35,598 nucleotides of DNA from an uncultured Bacilli bacterium (GTDB lineage Bacteria > Bacillota_I > Bacilli_A > RF39 > UBA660), in NCBI GenBank assembly GCA_944331915.1, contig CALVIR010000010.1, forward strand, positions 1 through 35,598, given 5' to 3'. Below are positions 26,033-35,556 of the stretch, piece by piece; within the stretch, counting starts at the first letter, position 1; each line of letters starts with the position of its first letter. The notes beneath the pieces were generated by a model. That model was not told the DNA's origin and searched no databases. It saw only the letters and a list, made by a program, of their open reading frames with translations. The translations under genes were made by a program, and so were the position numbers.

Positions 26033-27889
26033 ATGGAACCAGAAATTATTGTCGTAGGTGGTGGCCATGCTGGCGTAGAAGCCGCTTTAGCAAGTGCACG
26101 AATTGGTCACATAACTCTTCTTGTTACAGGAAATATCTCTAATATTGCCGACATGCCTTGTAATCCATCAATTGGCGGACCTGCTAAAGGTATTGTTGTA
26201 AGAGAAATAGATGCCCTAGGTGGTGAAATGGCCAAAAATACTGATAAAAGCTCTTTACAAATGAAAATGCTTAATACCAAAAAAGGACCAGCTGTCTGGG
26301 CTTTAAGAGCTCAAGCTGATAAAGAATTATACAAAAAAGAAATGCTTGCTACGCTAATGCAAGAAGAAAATCTTACTATAAAAGAAGCCTTAGTAAAAGA
26401 ACTATTAATAGAAGATAAAAAAGCGGTAGGAGTTTTATTAGAAGATGGTACTAAAATTAAAAGTAAAGCTGTAATTTTAACAACAGGAACCTATCTAAAA
26501 GGAACTATCCTAGTAGGAAGTAATAAAGAAGAGGGTGGACCTCATGGTGAAAAAGCCAGTAACTATTTAAGTCCTTTCTTAAAAAGTATTGGCTTTAAGA
26601 TTTTACGTTTAAAAACAGGAACTCCTCCTCGTCTTGCCAAAGATAGTATTGACTTTTCCAAAGCAGAGTTAGAAAAGGGGAGTGATGAAGATTTAGCTTT
26701 CTCCTACGATAACGAAGGAGCCTTAGCTTATAAATATCAAATTCCTTGTCATTTAATCTATACTAACGAAAAAACTCATCAAATAATTAAAGATCATTTA
26801 ACTGAATCAAGTATGTATGGTGGTTATGTTGAAGGAGTAGGTCCGCGTTATTGTCCTTCTATTGAAGATAAAGTCGTTCGTTTTGCAGATAAACCACGCC
26901 ATCAACTATTCTTAGAGCCAGAAAGTCTATCCTATGATGATATCTATCTTCAAGGTTTTTCAACCAGTATGCCTCATTATGTCCAAGAACAAATGGTTCA
27001 TTCTTTAGAAGGTCTAGAACATGCAAAAATATTAAAATATGCCTATGCAATTGAATATGATGCGATTGATCCTAAACAAATTAAACCGTCTTTAGAAACG
27101 AAAATTATTGAAAATCTTTATACCGCTGGACAAATAAATGGGACTAGTGGTTATGAAGAAGCGGCAGGTCAAGGACTTATGGCTGGAATTAATGCCTCTT
27201 TAAAATTAGAAAACAAAGAACCCTTAATCTTAAAAAGAAACGAATCATATATTGGTGTTTTAATTGATGACTTAGTAACTAAAGGTGTAACAGATCCTTA
27301 CCGCCTTTTAACCTCTAGAGCTGAATATCGGCTTCTTCTTCGTGACGACAACGCTGATTTAAGACTTCGCGAATATGGTCATCAAGTAGGACTTATCAAA
27401 GAAGAGACCTATAAAAAGTTCTTACAAAAGAAAAAAGATATTAATGAACTTACAAGAGTGTTAAGAGAAACAAAAATAACTCCTAAAGAACAAATCAACC
27501 AAGCTTTAATGTCTATTCCTACGTCACCAATAAAAGATAGTATTACTTTATATGATTTATTAAAAAGACCAGAAATAAAAATAGATGATCTTAATAGATT
27601 TATTACCTTAGATTATGATAAAGATGTTAAAAAAGAGGTAGAAATAAATATTTCTTATGAAGGTTATATTGCTAAAGCCGAAAAAGAAGCTTTAAAAATG
27701 TTAGATTTAGAAAATAAAAAAATAGATATAGATATAGATTATGATGACATCCCAAATATTGCAAGTGAAGCGAAAGAAAAATTAAAAGAAATTAGACCTT
27801 TAACATTAGGTCAAGCCAGCCGTATTAGTGGGGTAAATCCTGCTGATATTGCGATACTATCAGTCTATTTAAAGAAACGAGGTATCTAA
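26033..27889 (+). CDS. mnmG: tRNA uridine 5-carboxymethylaminomethyl synthesis enzyme MnmG
   Basis: The FAD-dependent partner of MnmE. It has the dinucleotide-binding motif [10 protein letters not shown], the family blocks [10 protein letters not shown] and [16 protein letters not shown], and [17 protein letters not shown]. An upstream in-frame extension to 26000 exists, but AAGAGGTG (26020-26027) points to the ATG at 26033, giving 618 aa, a normal length. rsmG starts one base after its stop. Confidence 0.98.
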   Translation: MEPEIIVVGGGHAGVEAALASARIGHITLLVTGNISNIADMPCNPSIGGPAKGIVVREIDALGGEMAKNTDKSSLQMKMLNTKKGPAVWALRAQADKELYKKEMLATLMQEENLTIKEALVKELLIEDKKAVGVLLEDGTKIKSKAVILTTGTYLKGTILVGSNKEEGGPHGEKASNYLSPFLKSIGFKILRLKTGTPPRLAKDSIDFSKAELEKGSDEDLAFSYDNEGALAYKYQIPCHLIYTNEKTHQIIKDHLTESSMYGGYVEGVGPRYCPSIEDKVVRFADKPRHQLFLEPESLSYDDIYLQGFSTSMPHYVQEQMVHSLEGLEHAKILKYAYAIEYDAIDPKQIKPSLETKIIENLYTAGQINGTSGYEEAAGQGLMAGINASLKLENKEPLILKRNESYIGVLIDDLVTKGVTDPYRLLTSRAEYRLLLRDDNADLRLREYGHQVGLIKEETYKKFLQKKKDINELTRVLRETKITPKEQINQALMSIPTSPIKDSITLYDLLKRPEIKIDDLNRFITLDYDKDVKKEVEINISYEGYIAKAEKEALKMLDLENKKIDIDIDYDDIPNIASEAKEKLKEIRPLTLGQASRISGVNPADIAILSVYLKKRGI

Positions 27890-27890
27890 A

Positions 27891-28535
27891 ATGAGCGAAC
27901 AGGAATTCATAAAAGCTATTGCAGATTTAGGTTTAACGATAACTTTAGATCAACAGAAAAAATTAGAACTAGTTTATAATACATTAATAGAAACTAATAC
28001 AAAAATGAATTTAACGCGTATTACAGCCAAAGAAGATGTTTACTTAAAACATTTTTATGACAGCTTAACTATTGCCAAAATCATTGATCTTTCAAAAGTT
28101 AATACTCTATGTGATATTGGTAGTGGTGCTGGTTTTCCTGGTATAATCCTAAAGATATTTTATGATAACCTTGATATCACTCTAATTGATGCCTTAAATA
28201 AAAGAGTAGTTTACTTAAATAATTTAGTTGAAAAATTAAACCTTAAAAATATTAGAGCTTATCACATGAGAGCTGAAGATTTAATTAGAAAGCATAAAAC
28301 CTTTGACCTTGTAACTGCAAGAGCTGTCGCTGCTTTACCTAAATTATTACCTTGGGCAATGCCTTTAGTAAATTCTCAAGGCAGCTTTATTGCCATGAAA
28401 GGAAATGTCCTTGATGAACTAAATGAAGCCCAAAAATTAATGATCAAAAAAAACTGGTATCTAAATAACCAAATTACCTTTTCTCTTCCTAATGATGCTG
28501 GTACAAGGACTTTATTAGAACTAAAGAAAAAATAA
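27891..28535 (+). CDS. rsmG: 16S rRNA (guanine527-N7)-methyltransferase RsmG
   Basis: A SAM-dependent enzyme that methylates G527 of 16S rRNA. Its SAM motif CDIGSGAGFPGI and the later DLVTARAVAALPKLLPWA are characteristic. It has 214 aa, a little shorter than the usual 230-240. The ATG lies one base after the mnmG stop, with GAGGT inside the mnmG 3' end as ribosome-binding site. The mnmE-mnmG-rsmG order is that of Bacillus. Confidence 0.96.
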   Translation: MSEQEFIKAIADLGLTITLDQQKKLELVYNTLIETNTKMNLTRITAKEDVYLKHFYDSLTIAKIIDLSKVNTLCDIGSGAGFPGIILKIFYDNLDITLIDALNKRVVYLNNLVEKLNLKNIRAYHMRAEDLIRKHKTFDLVTARAVAALPKLLPWAMPLVNSQGSFIAMKGNVLDELNEAQKLMIKKNWYLNNQITFSLPNDAGTRTLLELKKK

Positions 28536-28557
28536 TACTAGTAAACTTAAAAAAATA

Positions 28558-28566
28558 TGCTATAAT
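28558..28566 (+). promoter_or_regulatory. Extended -10 promoter of the noc-like gene
   Basis: TGC-TATAAT lies 39 bases ahead of the ATG. The -35 region is poor. It sits in the rsmG-noc gap. Confidence 0.6.
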
Positions 28567-28604
28567 GATATTAGAGATAAAATAAAAGAATAAGAGGGGA
28601 TAAT

Positions 28605-29993
28605 ATGGATAATCGTGAAAACGAAGTTGTATATTTACATTTAGATGATATAATTCCAAATAGATTTCAACCACGACAAGTCTTTGATGAAAAAGCCTTA
28701 AAAGAGCTAGCAGTCTCAATCAAAGAGCATGGTGTTATTCAACCAATTATTGTTAGAAATATTGGTAATAAATATGAAATAATTGCTGGAGAACGTCGTT
28801 ATAAAGCCTCTGCTATGGCTGGACTTACCACTATTCCTGCTATTATTAGAAACCTAGATGATAAAGAAAGTAGTAAAGTTGCTTTATTAGAAAACTTACA
28901 ACGAAAGAATTTAAATCCTATAGAAGAAGCTAAAACCTATCAAAAAATACTAGAGTTAGATCAAATGACTCAAGAAGAACTAGCTAAAACTATGGGAAAA
29001 AGCCAAAGTGCTGTCGCTAATAAACTAAGACTTTTAGCCTTAACCCCAGAGGTTCAAGACGCTCTTTTAAAAGAACAAATTTCTGAACGTCATGCTAGGG
29101 CTTTATTGAATGCCCCTGATCCTGATACTCAGAAAGCACTTTTAAAAGAAGTTATAGCAAATAAAATGACAGTAAGAGAACTAGAAGAAAAACTTGCTCC
29201 TAAGAAAAACACTGAAATAACAAGTGAAGACTTTAATAACATTTTAAATCCAGCACCTGTTAATATTAATTCTAACAATACATCTAATCTTATCAAAGAT
29301 AGTAGTCTTAATAACGATTTTAATCAAAATGTGGGTATAGATTATTCAACCCCACCAAAATTTATTGATTATGGTATTCCAAGTGTTGGAGGTTCTTTGC
29401 AAAGTACTGCTGATAAACCAATTGATATTAACGAATTAAAACAAGAAGCGAAAGATATAAATATTGAACAGCCAAAACCTAATATGGATAGTTTTTTACA
29501 AGTAGGTCCTAAAGATAACGCTCCAAAAGAACAAGAAAATTCTAACTTTAAATTCTTTTCTCCATTTGAAGATACTCATGAGGAGAAGAAAGAAGCCCCT
29601 GATGCGAAATCTTTAGAGACTGCTTTTGATAATTTAAGTCCCTTTAGCTTAGGTGGGGAAACTAAGCCATTAGAAGATACTACCAGTACCTCTATGGATA
29701 ATCTTTTAGCAGGAGTTGAAAATAAACAAGATCAACCATCTTCTAATCCTCCATCTTTTGATGCTTTCAATAATCCTTTCGCTAAAAATCCCATTTTTCA
29801 AGACAATGTTCAATCTTTAACCCAAGCTCAAGTAAGCAAACCTAAATATACCTTAAATGAATCCATTAATATCGTAAGAGATAGTGTTAAAAAAATAGAA
29901 GAAAGTGGTTTCAAAGTAGATGTAGAAGAGATGGATTTTGCTAGTAACTATCAAATTGTAATTAAAATCTCTAAAGAGAATAACCCAAACTAA
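28605..29993 (+). CDS. noc: Noc-like ParB-family protein with a long low-complexity linker
   Basis: A ParB-family CTP-dependent clamp. The N-terminal domain (8-110) carries GERRYKA (62-68) and ENLQRKN (96-102), the CTP-binding motifs. The helix-turn-helix reads GKSQSAVANKLRLLAL...ISERHARAL, with Q134, K140 and R162 at positions that set Noc specificity. Position 145 is Ala where B. subtilis Noc has Lys. Unlike B. subtilis Noc, it has no N-terminal amphipathic helix: the ParB domain starts by residue 8. Residues 200-413 are Asn/Pro/acidic low-complexity with repeated short aromatic motifs (FFSPF, LSPF, FNNPF). A C-terminal domain (414-462) probably dimerises. Its position between rsmG and parA is that of noc. 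Candidate binding sites abound at 10.7-12.4 kb. Confidence 0.88.
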   Translation: MDNRENEVVYLHLDDIIPNRFQPRQVFDEKALKELAVSIKEHGVIQPIIVRNIGNKYEIIAGERRYKASAMAGLTTIPAIIRNLDDKESSKVALLENLQRKNLNPIEEAKTYQKILELDQMTQEELAKTMGKSQSAVANKLRLLALTPEVQDALLKEQISERHARALLNAPDPDTQKALLKEVIANKMTVRELEEKLAPKKNTEITSEDFNNILNPAPVNINSNNTSNLIKDSSLNNDFNQNVGIDYSTPPKFIDYGIPSVGGSLQSTADKPIDINELKQEAKDINIEQPKPNMDSFLQVGPKDNAPKEQENSNFKFFSPFEDTHEEKKEAPDAKSLETAFDNLSPFSLGGETKPLEDTTSTSMDNLLAGVENKQDQPSSNPPSFDAFNNPFAKNPIFQDNVQSLTQAQVSKPKYTLNESINIVRDSVKKIEESGFKVDVEEMDFASNYQIVIKISKENNPN

Positions 29994-30017
29994 AAGTAGA
30001 TTGAATCTACTTTTTTT
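29993..30017 (+). terminator. noc-like gene terminator
   Basis: A 9-bp perfect stem AAAGTAGAT / ATCTACTTT with a three-base loop, then T residues. It starts at the stop codon of the noc-like gene. Confidence 0.85.
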
Positions 30018-30027
30018 CCTAAAATAG

Positions 30028-30056
30028 TTTTCATAATCCCTAATTTTTGATACAAT
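30028..30056 (+). promoter_or_regulatory. parA-parB promoter
   Basis: TTTTCA (30028-30033) and TACAAT (30051-30056) are 17 bases apart, and TGA directly before TACAAT makes it an extended -10. It drives parA, 34 bases downstream. Confidence 0.65.
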
Positions 30057-30089
30057 AATTAAGACTAATAAAAGAAGAGAGTGATAAAA

Positions 30090-30878
30090 ATGGCAAAGGT
30101 AATTTCTTTAGTAAATCAAAAAGGTGGAGTAGGAAAGACCACAACAAGTATTAACCTTTCTGCCTCTTTAGCATTCCTTGGCAAAAAAGTATTATTAATT
30201 GACCTAGATCCACAAGGTAATACTACAACAGGAGTAGGCATTAATAAAGCAGATATAAATTTAAGTATCTATGATGTTTTAACCAATAAATGTAGTACTA
30301 AAGAAGCAATGATAAAAACTAAATATAAGAAATTATATGTTCTACCAGCAACTATTAATTTAGCTGGTTTAGATATTGAACTATTAGAAAAAAGTCAAAG
30401 TGAAAAAGGCTTCGCTAAAGGAGCTCAATTGAAATATCATCTTGAAGAACTAAATGATGAAAACTTTGATTTTATCATTATAGACTGTCCACCTTCCTTA
30501 GGACTAATCACCACAAATGCTCTAACGGCAAGTGATTCTGTTATTATTCCTGTTCAATGTGAATTTTTTGCCTTAGAAGGAATAATGCAATTACTTAATA
30601 CGATAAGACTAGCTCAAAAACAATTAAATCCTAATCTAGACATTGAAGGAGTACTCTTAACTATGCTTGATTCAAGAACAAATCTTGGCTTTGAGGTAGT
30701 TGATGATATTAGAAAATTCTTTAAAGAAAAAGTTTATAATACCATTATTCCAAGATTAATTAGATTAACCGAAGCCCCTTCACATGGAGAGCCTATAATA
30801 GTTTATGATCCTAAAAGTAAAGGTTCAGAAGCCTATTTAAATTTAGCAAAGGAAGTGATTGATCGTAATGGAAAATAA
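30090..30878 (+). CDS. parA: Chromosome-partitioning ATPase ParA (Soj)
   Basis: A Walker-type ATPase that works with ParB on origin segregation and, in B. subtilis, regulates DnaA. It has the deviant Walker A KGGVGKTTTSIN with its signature lysine, the switch block DLDPQGNTTTG, and Walker B FIIIDCPPSLG. There is no N-terminal DNA-binding domain, as expected for the chromosomal small type. An in-frame GTG at 30081 is possible, but GAGAGTG ahead fits the ATG at 30090, giving 262 aa. It overlaps parB by 11 bases. Confidence 0.96.
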   Translation: MAKVISLVNQKGGVGKTTTSINLSASLAFLGKKVLLIDLDPQGNTTTGVGINKADINLSIYDVLTNKCSTKEAMIKTKYKKLYVLPATINLAGLDIELLEKSQSEKGFAKGAQLKYHLEELNDENFDFIIIDCPPSLGLITTNALTASDSVIIPVQCEFFALEGIMQLLNTIRLAQKQLNPNLDIEGVLLTMLDSRTNLGFEVVDDIRKFFKEKVYNTIIPRLIRLTEAPSHGEPIIVYDPKSKGSEAYLNLAKEVIDRNGK

Positions 30879-31749
30879 AAGAAAAGCCCTAGGTAGAGGG
30901 TTAGAAGAACTTTTTAGTAGTGAACCATTAGATATAGCTAAAGTGGAAGAAGAAATAATCAATAATACTCCTAAAGAACAAATTACAGAGATTAATCTTG
31001 ATGAATTGAGAAGTAACCCTTATCAACCTAGAAAAAACTTTGATGAAGAAAGCTTACAAGAACTAGCTTCATCTATTAAGACTTATGGTGTTTTTCAACC
31101 TATTATTGCTAAAAAAAGTATTAAAGGTTATGAAATTGTTGCTGGAGAACGTCGTGTTAAAGCCAGCCGCTTAGCAGGTCTTAAGACCATACCAGCTATT
31201 ATCAAAGAATTTACTGATGAAGAAATGATGGAGCTAGCTCTTCTTGAAAACCTTCAACGTGAAAATTTAAGTGCTCTTGAAGAGGCAGAAGCTTACTACA
31301 AACTAAAAGAAAAGCTAAATCTAACCCAAGAAGAATTAGCTGAAAAAGTAGGAAAATCAAGAAGTCATATAACAAATATGCTTGGTTTATTAGATTTACC
31401 AGCTGAGATTAAAGATGATATTATCAAAGGCGATTTAAGTATGGGGCATGCTAGAGTATTAAGTAAACTAGAAAATAAAGAGCAAGCCCTAACTTTAGCT
31501 GATAAAGTTATAAAAGAAAATTTAAGTGTTCGTAAACTAGAAGAATTAACCTCATCTCCCGAAGAATTTCACCGCAAAAAAGAAATTACGAAAAGAAAGC
31601 CTCTTGAAAATGAGTTTTCTTACTTAATAAATGATCTTGAAGAAAAACTTGATACCAAAGTAAGAATTAAGAATAATAAATTAGAAATAAGTTTTATTAA
31701 TGCAAATGATTTAAATCGTCTCCTAGAAATAATGCATTTAGATAAATAA
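30868..31749 (+). CDS. parB: Chromosome-partitioning protein ParB (Spo0J)
   Basis: This is the parS-binding CTPase clamp. The N-terminal KRKALGRGLEELF is the ParA-stimulating peptide. Further motifs are QPRKNF, GERRVKAS (93-100) and ENLQREN (127-133), then the helix-turn-helix GKSRSHITNMLGLL...LSMGHARVL. R165 and G193 are at the ParB-type positions, unlike Q and R in the Noc-like paralogue. The C-terminal dimerisation domain follows. The start is the ATG at 30868 (AAGGAAGTGAT upstream), inside the parA 3' end, so the pair is coupled. It should bind the four parS sites at 10.8-11.9 kb. Length 293 is typical. Confidence 0.96.
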   Translation: MENKRKALGRGLEELFSSEPLDIAKVEEEIINNTPKEQITEINLDELRSNPYQPRKNFDEESLQELASSIKTYGVFQPIIAKKSIKGYEIVAGERRVKASRLAGLKTIPAIIKEFTDEEMMELALLENLQRENLSALEEAEAYYKLKEKLNLTQEELAEKVGKSRSHITNMLGLLDLPAEIKDDIIKGDLSMGHARVLSKLENKEQALTLADKVIKENLSVRKLEELTSSPEEFHRKKEITKRKPLENEFSYLINDLEEKLDTKVRIKNNKLEISFINANDLNRLLEIMHLDK

Positions 31750-31763
31750 AGGAGGTATCTTCC

Positions 31764-32570
31764 TTGAAAGAATTTCTTGCTACTGATATTTTCGTTTATA
31801 TAGTAAGACCTATTATTTATATAGGTTTAGCTTATATTACTTATAAAATCATAACATTATTAATTAGCAGAACCTTAAATAGTAAAAAAGTAAATTCTAA
31901 AAATAGAAAGCGTGTTCAAACTACGATAAGTCTCATCAATAATTGTTTAAAATATATTATTGTATTTCTAACTATTTTACTAATTTTAGGTAGTTTTGGT
32001 ATTGATGTTAGTAAAATATTTGCCGGATTAGGAATCATGGCTGCTGTTTTAACTTTGGCTTTTCAAGATCTTGCTAAAGACTTTATTGCTGGTATCTCAA
32101 TTGTCATGGAAGATCAATTTGAAATAGGTGATAACGTCATGATTAATGGCTTTCGTGGTGATGTTATAGAAATGGGGCTAAAAACAACAAGAATTAGAGA
32201 TTATAAAGGAGCAGTTCAAATAATTGCTAATCATACTATTACTGAGGTTGTAAATTACAGTTTAAATCCTTCTTTAGCTGAAATTACTATTTCTGTTGAC
32301 TATAAAAATGATTTAGATAAAGTAGAGCAGGTTATAAGAGAAACCATGACTAAAATTGATGCTACTTATGAAAATTTAAAAGGTAAAACAGAACTCTGGG
32401 GTGTTGAAACGGTTGATCAAAATTCTGTTACATATAAAATTGTTGTTAAAACAAAATCTAACTTTGATTTAACTGTACAACGCAATATGCGACGTGACTT
32501 TCAAGAAGCTTTATTAAAAGCTAATATTAAATTACCACAAACACATATGGAGGTGCATAATGGAAAATAA
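31764..32570 (+). CDS. mscS: Small-conductance mechanosensitive channel (MscS family)
   Basis: A stretch-gated channel releasing solutes on hypo-osmotic shock. Two or three membrane segments lie at about 7-32, 58-80 and 83-110. The pore-lining helix is followed by the MscS block AFQDLAKDFIAGISIVMEDQFEIGD and GDVIEMGLKTTRIRDYKG, then a cytoplasmic beta/alpha domain. The start is TTG at 31764, fixed by an ideal AAAGGAGG ending 8 bases upstream. It follows parB by 14 bases and overlaps the DUF951 gene by 11. Confidence 0.93.
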   Translation: MKEFLATDIFVYIVRPIIYIGLAYITYKIITLLISRTLNSKKVNSKNRKRVQTTISLINNCLKYIIVFLTILLILGSFGIDVSKIFAGLGIMAAVLTLAFQDLAKDFIAGISIVMEDQFEIGDNVMINGFRGDVIEMGLKTTRIRDYKGAVQIIANHTITEVVNYSLNPSLAEITISVDYKNDLDKVEQVIRETMTKIDATYENLKGKTELWGVETVDQNSVTYKIVVKTKSNFDLTVQRNMRRDFQEALLKANIKLPQTHMEVHNGK

Positions 32571-32763
32571 AAACTATTCCTTAAATGACCATGTAGTATT
32601 AAAGAAAGGTCATCCATGTGGTACTAATGACTGGGAGATTATAAGATTAGGTGCTGATATAAAGCTTAAATGCAGTGGATGTGGCAGACTTGTTTTTATC
32701 CCTAGAATAGAATTTAATAAAAAAATTAAAAAGGTTATAACTAAGGAGGAAAATAATGCGTAA
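32560..32763 (+). CDS. DUF951 small zinc-ribbon-like protein (YyzM type)
   Basis: A 67-aa protein of DUF951. It has the family pattern VVLKKGHPCGTNDWEIIRLG, then ADIKLKCSGCGRLVFIPR, with cysteines at CGTN and CxxC that look like metal ligands. Function is unknown. It commonly lies between mscS/parB and ychF in Bacillota. GGAGGTG precedes the ATG. Both ends overlap neighbours (11 bases with mscS, 8 with the transporter), which implies coupled translation. Confidence 0.9.
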   Translation: MENKNYSLNDHVVLKKGHPCGTNDWEIIRLGADIKLKCSGCGRLVFIPRIEFNKKIKKVITKEENNA

Positions 32764-34351
32764 TAGAAAAAAATTAAAACTGAAAAAATTTTATTTTCAT
32801 CCCATTACCGTTTATGTAATTTTAATATTTGTAACTATTCTTCTAAGTGCTATTTTATCAGCTTTCCAAATGCAAGCGACCTATAGTACTATAAGTCCTG
32901 CTACTAACGATTTAGATACTGCTCTTGTTACAGTTCGAAGCTTACTTAATTTTGATGGGTTAAAATATATCTTTAGTAATGCTATGACAAATTTCTTAAG
33001 CTTTGCTCCTTTAGGTATGCTATTACTAACACTATTTGGTCTTAGTATAGCTAATGCCACAGGTTTTATTGATACTTTATGTAAAAGACATTTAATAAAA
33101 ATAGATAAAAAAATTTTAACCTTTATAGTTATTTTCTTAGCCACTATCTCTTCTTTAATAAATGATGTTGGTTATGTAATCTTAATTCCTATTTCAGCTT
33201 TATTATTTACTTTAAATAACCGTAACCCTCATTTAGGTATTATTGCTGCCTTTGCAGGAGTTAGTTTTGGTTATGGAGTATCTTTATTTGTTGGTAGTAT
33301 GGAGGTCAACTTAATTCCCGATACAACAATGGCTGCAAGATTAATTGACGCCAATGCACATATTAGTTTAACTTCTAACTTATTTATTATTATTGCTTTC
33401 TCAATTATTCTTTCCCTTGTTGGAACTATTATCATTGAAAAGATAATTGCTCCTCGTTTAGGAAAATTTAAAGACAAAGAAGAATTTGCTAAAACAGAAG
33501 AATTAATTGTTTCTGATGTTAAAGAATTGGAACAACAAAAAATAGAAAAAGAACATTATGAAAAAAGAGGTATAAAAGTTGCATTAATAACTGCTATTAT
33601 AGTTATTATTCTCTTTATTTATTCCATTATTCCCAATTTACCATATTCTGGTATGCTTCTTGATATGGAAGAAGATACCTATTTAGGTCAATTATTTGGA
33701 ACTAACTCTTATTTTCAAGATGGTTTTACCTATATGATGGCTTTACTTTTAACCCTTGTAGGTATTGCTTATGGAATAGGTGCTAAAACAATAAAAAATG
33801 ATAAAGATATAATCAATGGTTGCAAAGAAACATTTGCTTCTATGGGTGAGGTTCTAATGCTTATCTTTGTTGTTTCGCAATTTTCATCAATATTTAGACA
33901 GACAAATATTGGTACCGTTATAACTGCTTGGTGTGCAAATGCTATTGGTAATGTTGGTTTCTCTGGCATTGCTCTAGTTATCTTTGCTATCATTATGATT
34001 GCCATTGCTAACCTCTTTGTCCCATCTCCAAGTAGTAAATGGTCAATCTTTGCTCCTGTCTTGGTTCCTGCTTTTATGCAGTCAAACTTATCAGCACAAT
34101 TTGCTCAATTCATATTGCGAGTTGGTAGTTCTATCACTGCTGGTATAACTCCCCTTCTTGCTTGCTTTGCCATTTATATAGGCTATCTAAATATATATAA
34201 TAAGGATAAGAGTAAACCAATTACTATTCATAAAAGTATCAGCTATGTCATGCCATACTTTGTAATCATTGCCCTTACTTGGATTCTCTTAACCATAGGT
34301 TGGTATGTGATTGGCCTTCCATTAGGTCCTAATGTCTATCCAACAATTTAA
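32756..34351 (+). CDS. AbgT-family transporter
   Basis: A 531-aa polytopic membrane protein with about 11-13 hydrophobic segments. The family is recognised by HPITVYVIL at the N-terminus, NAMTNFLSFAPLGMLLLTLFG, LINDVGYVILIPISALLF, and the C-terminal hairpin LFVPSPSSKWSIFAPVLVPAF with SSITAGITPLLACF. E. coli AbgT imports p-aminobenzoyl-glutamate; other members export antimetabolites. The substrate here cannot be told. AAGGAGGAAA precedes the ATG, which overlaps the DUF951 gene by 8 bases. It is the last gene of the parA-parB run and is not in this place in B. subtilis. Confidence 0.88.
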   Translation: MRNRKKLKLKKFYFHPITVYVILIFVTILLSAILSAFQMQATYSTISPATNDLDTALVTVRSLLNFDGLKYIFSNAMTNFLSFAPLGMLLLTLFGLSIANATGFIDTLCKRHLIKIDKKILTFIVIFLATISSLINDVGYVILIPISALLFTLNNRNPHLGIIAAFAGVSFGYGVSLFVGSMEVNLIPDTTMAARLIDANAHISLTSNLFIIIAFSIILSLVGTIIIEKIIAPRLGKFKDKEEFAKTEELIVSDVKELEQQKIEKEHYEKRGIKVALITAIIVIILFIYSIIPNLPYSGMLLDMEEDTYLGQLFGTNSYFQDGFTYMMALLLTLVGIAYGIGAKTIKNDKDIINGCKETFASMGEVLMLIFVVSQFSSIFRQTNIGTVITAWCANAIGNVGFSGIALVIFAIIMIAIANLFVPSPSSKWSIFAPVLVPAFMQSNLSAQFAQFILRVGSSITAGITPLLACFAIYIGYLNIYNKDKSKPITIHKSISYVMPYFVIIALTWILLTIGWYVIGLPLGPNVYPTI

Positions 34352-34373
34352 ATACCGTCAAGGTATTTTTTCT
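34351..34373 (+). terminator. Terminator after the AbgT-family gene
   Basis: A 6-bp stem AATACC / GGTATT with loop GTCAA and a T-rich tail. It ends the parA-to-abgT gene run. Confidence 0.75.
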
Positions 34374-34392
34374 TTTAAAATGATTAAAAGAA

Positions 34393-34401
34393 TGTTATAA
34401 T
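34393..34401 (+). promoter_or_regulatory. ychF extended -10 promoter
   Basis: TGT-TATAAT lies 24 bases ahead of the ychF ATG, just past the upstream terminator. No good -35 is visible. Confidence 0.55.
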
Positions 34402-34425
34402 AAAGAACAGAAATGAGGTAATATT

Positions 34426-35556
34426 ATGAGTTTAAAAGCTGGAATCGTCGGTTTACCAAACGTCGGTAAAAGTACTTTATTTAATGCTATTACAAATCAA
34501 CACATTTTAGCAGAAAATTATCCCTTCGCTACCATTGAACCAAATGTTGGGATTGTAAATGTTAAAGATGAACGAATTGATACCCTAGCTAAAATGTTTA
34601 ACCCGGAACGAGTTATCAATACAAGTTATGAATTTATTGATATCGCTGGTCTTGTCAAAGGAGCCAGCAAAGGTGAAGGTCTAGGTAATAAATTTCTATC
34701 CCACATTAGAGAGGTTGACGCTATATGTGAAGTAGTAAGATGCTTTGATAATGGTAATATTATTCATGTTGATGGAGAAATAGATCCCATAAGAGATATT
34801 GAAACTATTAACCTAGAACTATCTTTAGCAGACTTAGAGATTATTAGTAATAGAATAGATCGTATCAGTAAAAAAGCTAGAATGAGTAAAGATAAAGACG
34901 AATTATTAGAGTTAGAAACTTTAGAAAAACTAAAAGAATCACTTGAGAAAAATATTCCTATTAGATTAGTCTCTTTAACTAAAGAAGAACAAAACATCAT
35001 AAAAAGTTTTAACTTTTTAACGAGTAAACCAATAATTTATCTAGCTAATATCAAAGAAGAAGATATTGGAAAAGAAGATAATAAATATGTTGAAATTGTT
35101 AAAGAATATGCTGCCAAAGAAAATGCTAAAACGATTGTCCTTTGTGCTAAAGTCGAAGAAGAACTAAGTGAACTATCGGAAAGAGATAAAATGGAAATGC
35201 TCGAAGGATTAGGAATTAAAGAAAGTGGCCTAGATGCCCTTGTAAAAGCAACCTATGATCTTTTAGGTTTAGCAACCTATTTTACAGTTGGTAAAGATGA
35301 GGTAAGAGCTTGGACCTTTAAGAAGGGTATGAATGCCAAAAAATGTGCTGGTATTATCCATACTGACTTTGAAAAAGGCTTTATTAAAGCTGAAATAATC
35401 TCTTATCAAGACTTAATTACCTGTGGTAGTGAACTAAAAGCCAAAGAACAAGGTAAAGCTCGTCTTGAAGGTAAAGACTACCTAATGCAAGATGGTGATA
35501 TCTGTCATTTTAGATTTAATGTGACGGAGTCTAAATTTATCGGAAAGATTATTTAA
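34426..35556 (+). CDS. ychF: Ribosome-associated ATPase YchF (Obg family)
   Basis: A universally conserved Obg-family P-loop protein that prefers ATP and contacts the ribosome; in E. coli it affects translation initiation and stress responses. G1 is [10 protein letters not shown]3 is [17 protein letters not shown], and the G4-like motif is NIKE in place of NKxD, the feature that relaxes guanine specificity. The C-terminal TGS domain is present (about 290-376). Length 376 is ten residues above the common 366. AATGAGGTAA precedes the ATG. The 42 bases after the stop at the window end hold nothing I recognise. Confidence 0.97.
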   Translation: MSLKAGIVGLPNVGKSTLFNAITNQHILAENYPFATIEPNVGIVNVKDERIDTLAKMFNPERVINTSYEFIDIAGLVKGASKGEGLGNKFLSHIREVDAICEVVRCFDNGNIIHVDGEIDPIRDIETINLELSLADLEIISNRIDRISKKARMSKDKDELLELETLEKLKESLEKNIPIRLVSLTKEEQNIIKSFNFLTSKPIIYLANIKEEDIGKEDNKYVEIVKEYAAKENAKTIVLCAKVEEELSELSERDKMEMLEGLGIKESGLDALVKATYDLLGLATYFTVGKDEVRAWTFKKGMNAKKCAGIIHTDFEKGFIKAEIISYQDLITCGSELKAKEQGKARLEGKDYLMQDGDICHFRFNVTESKFIGKII

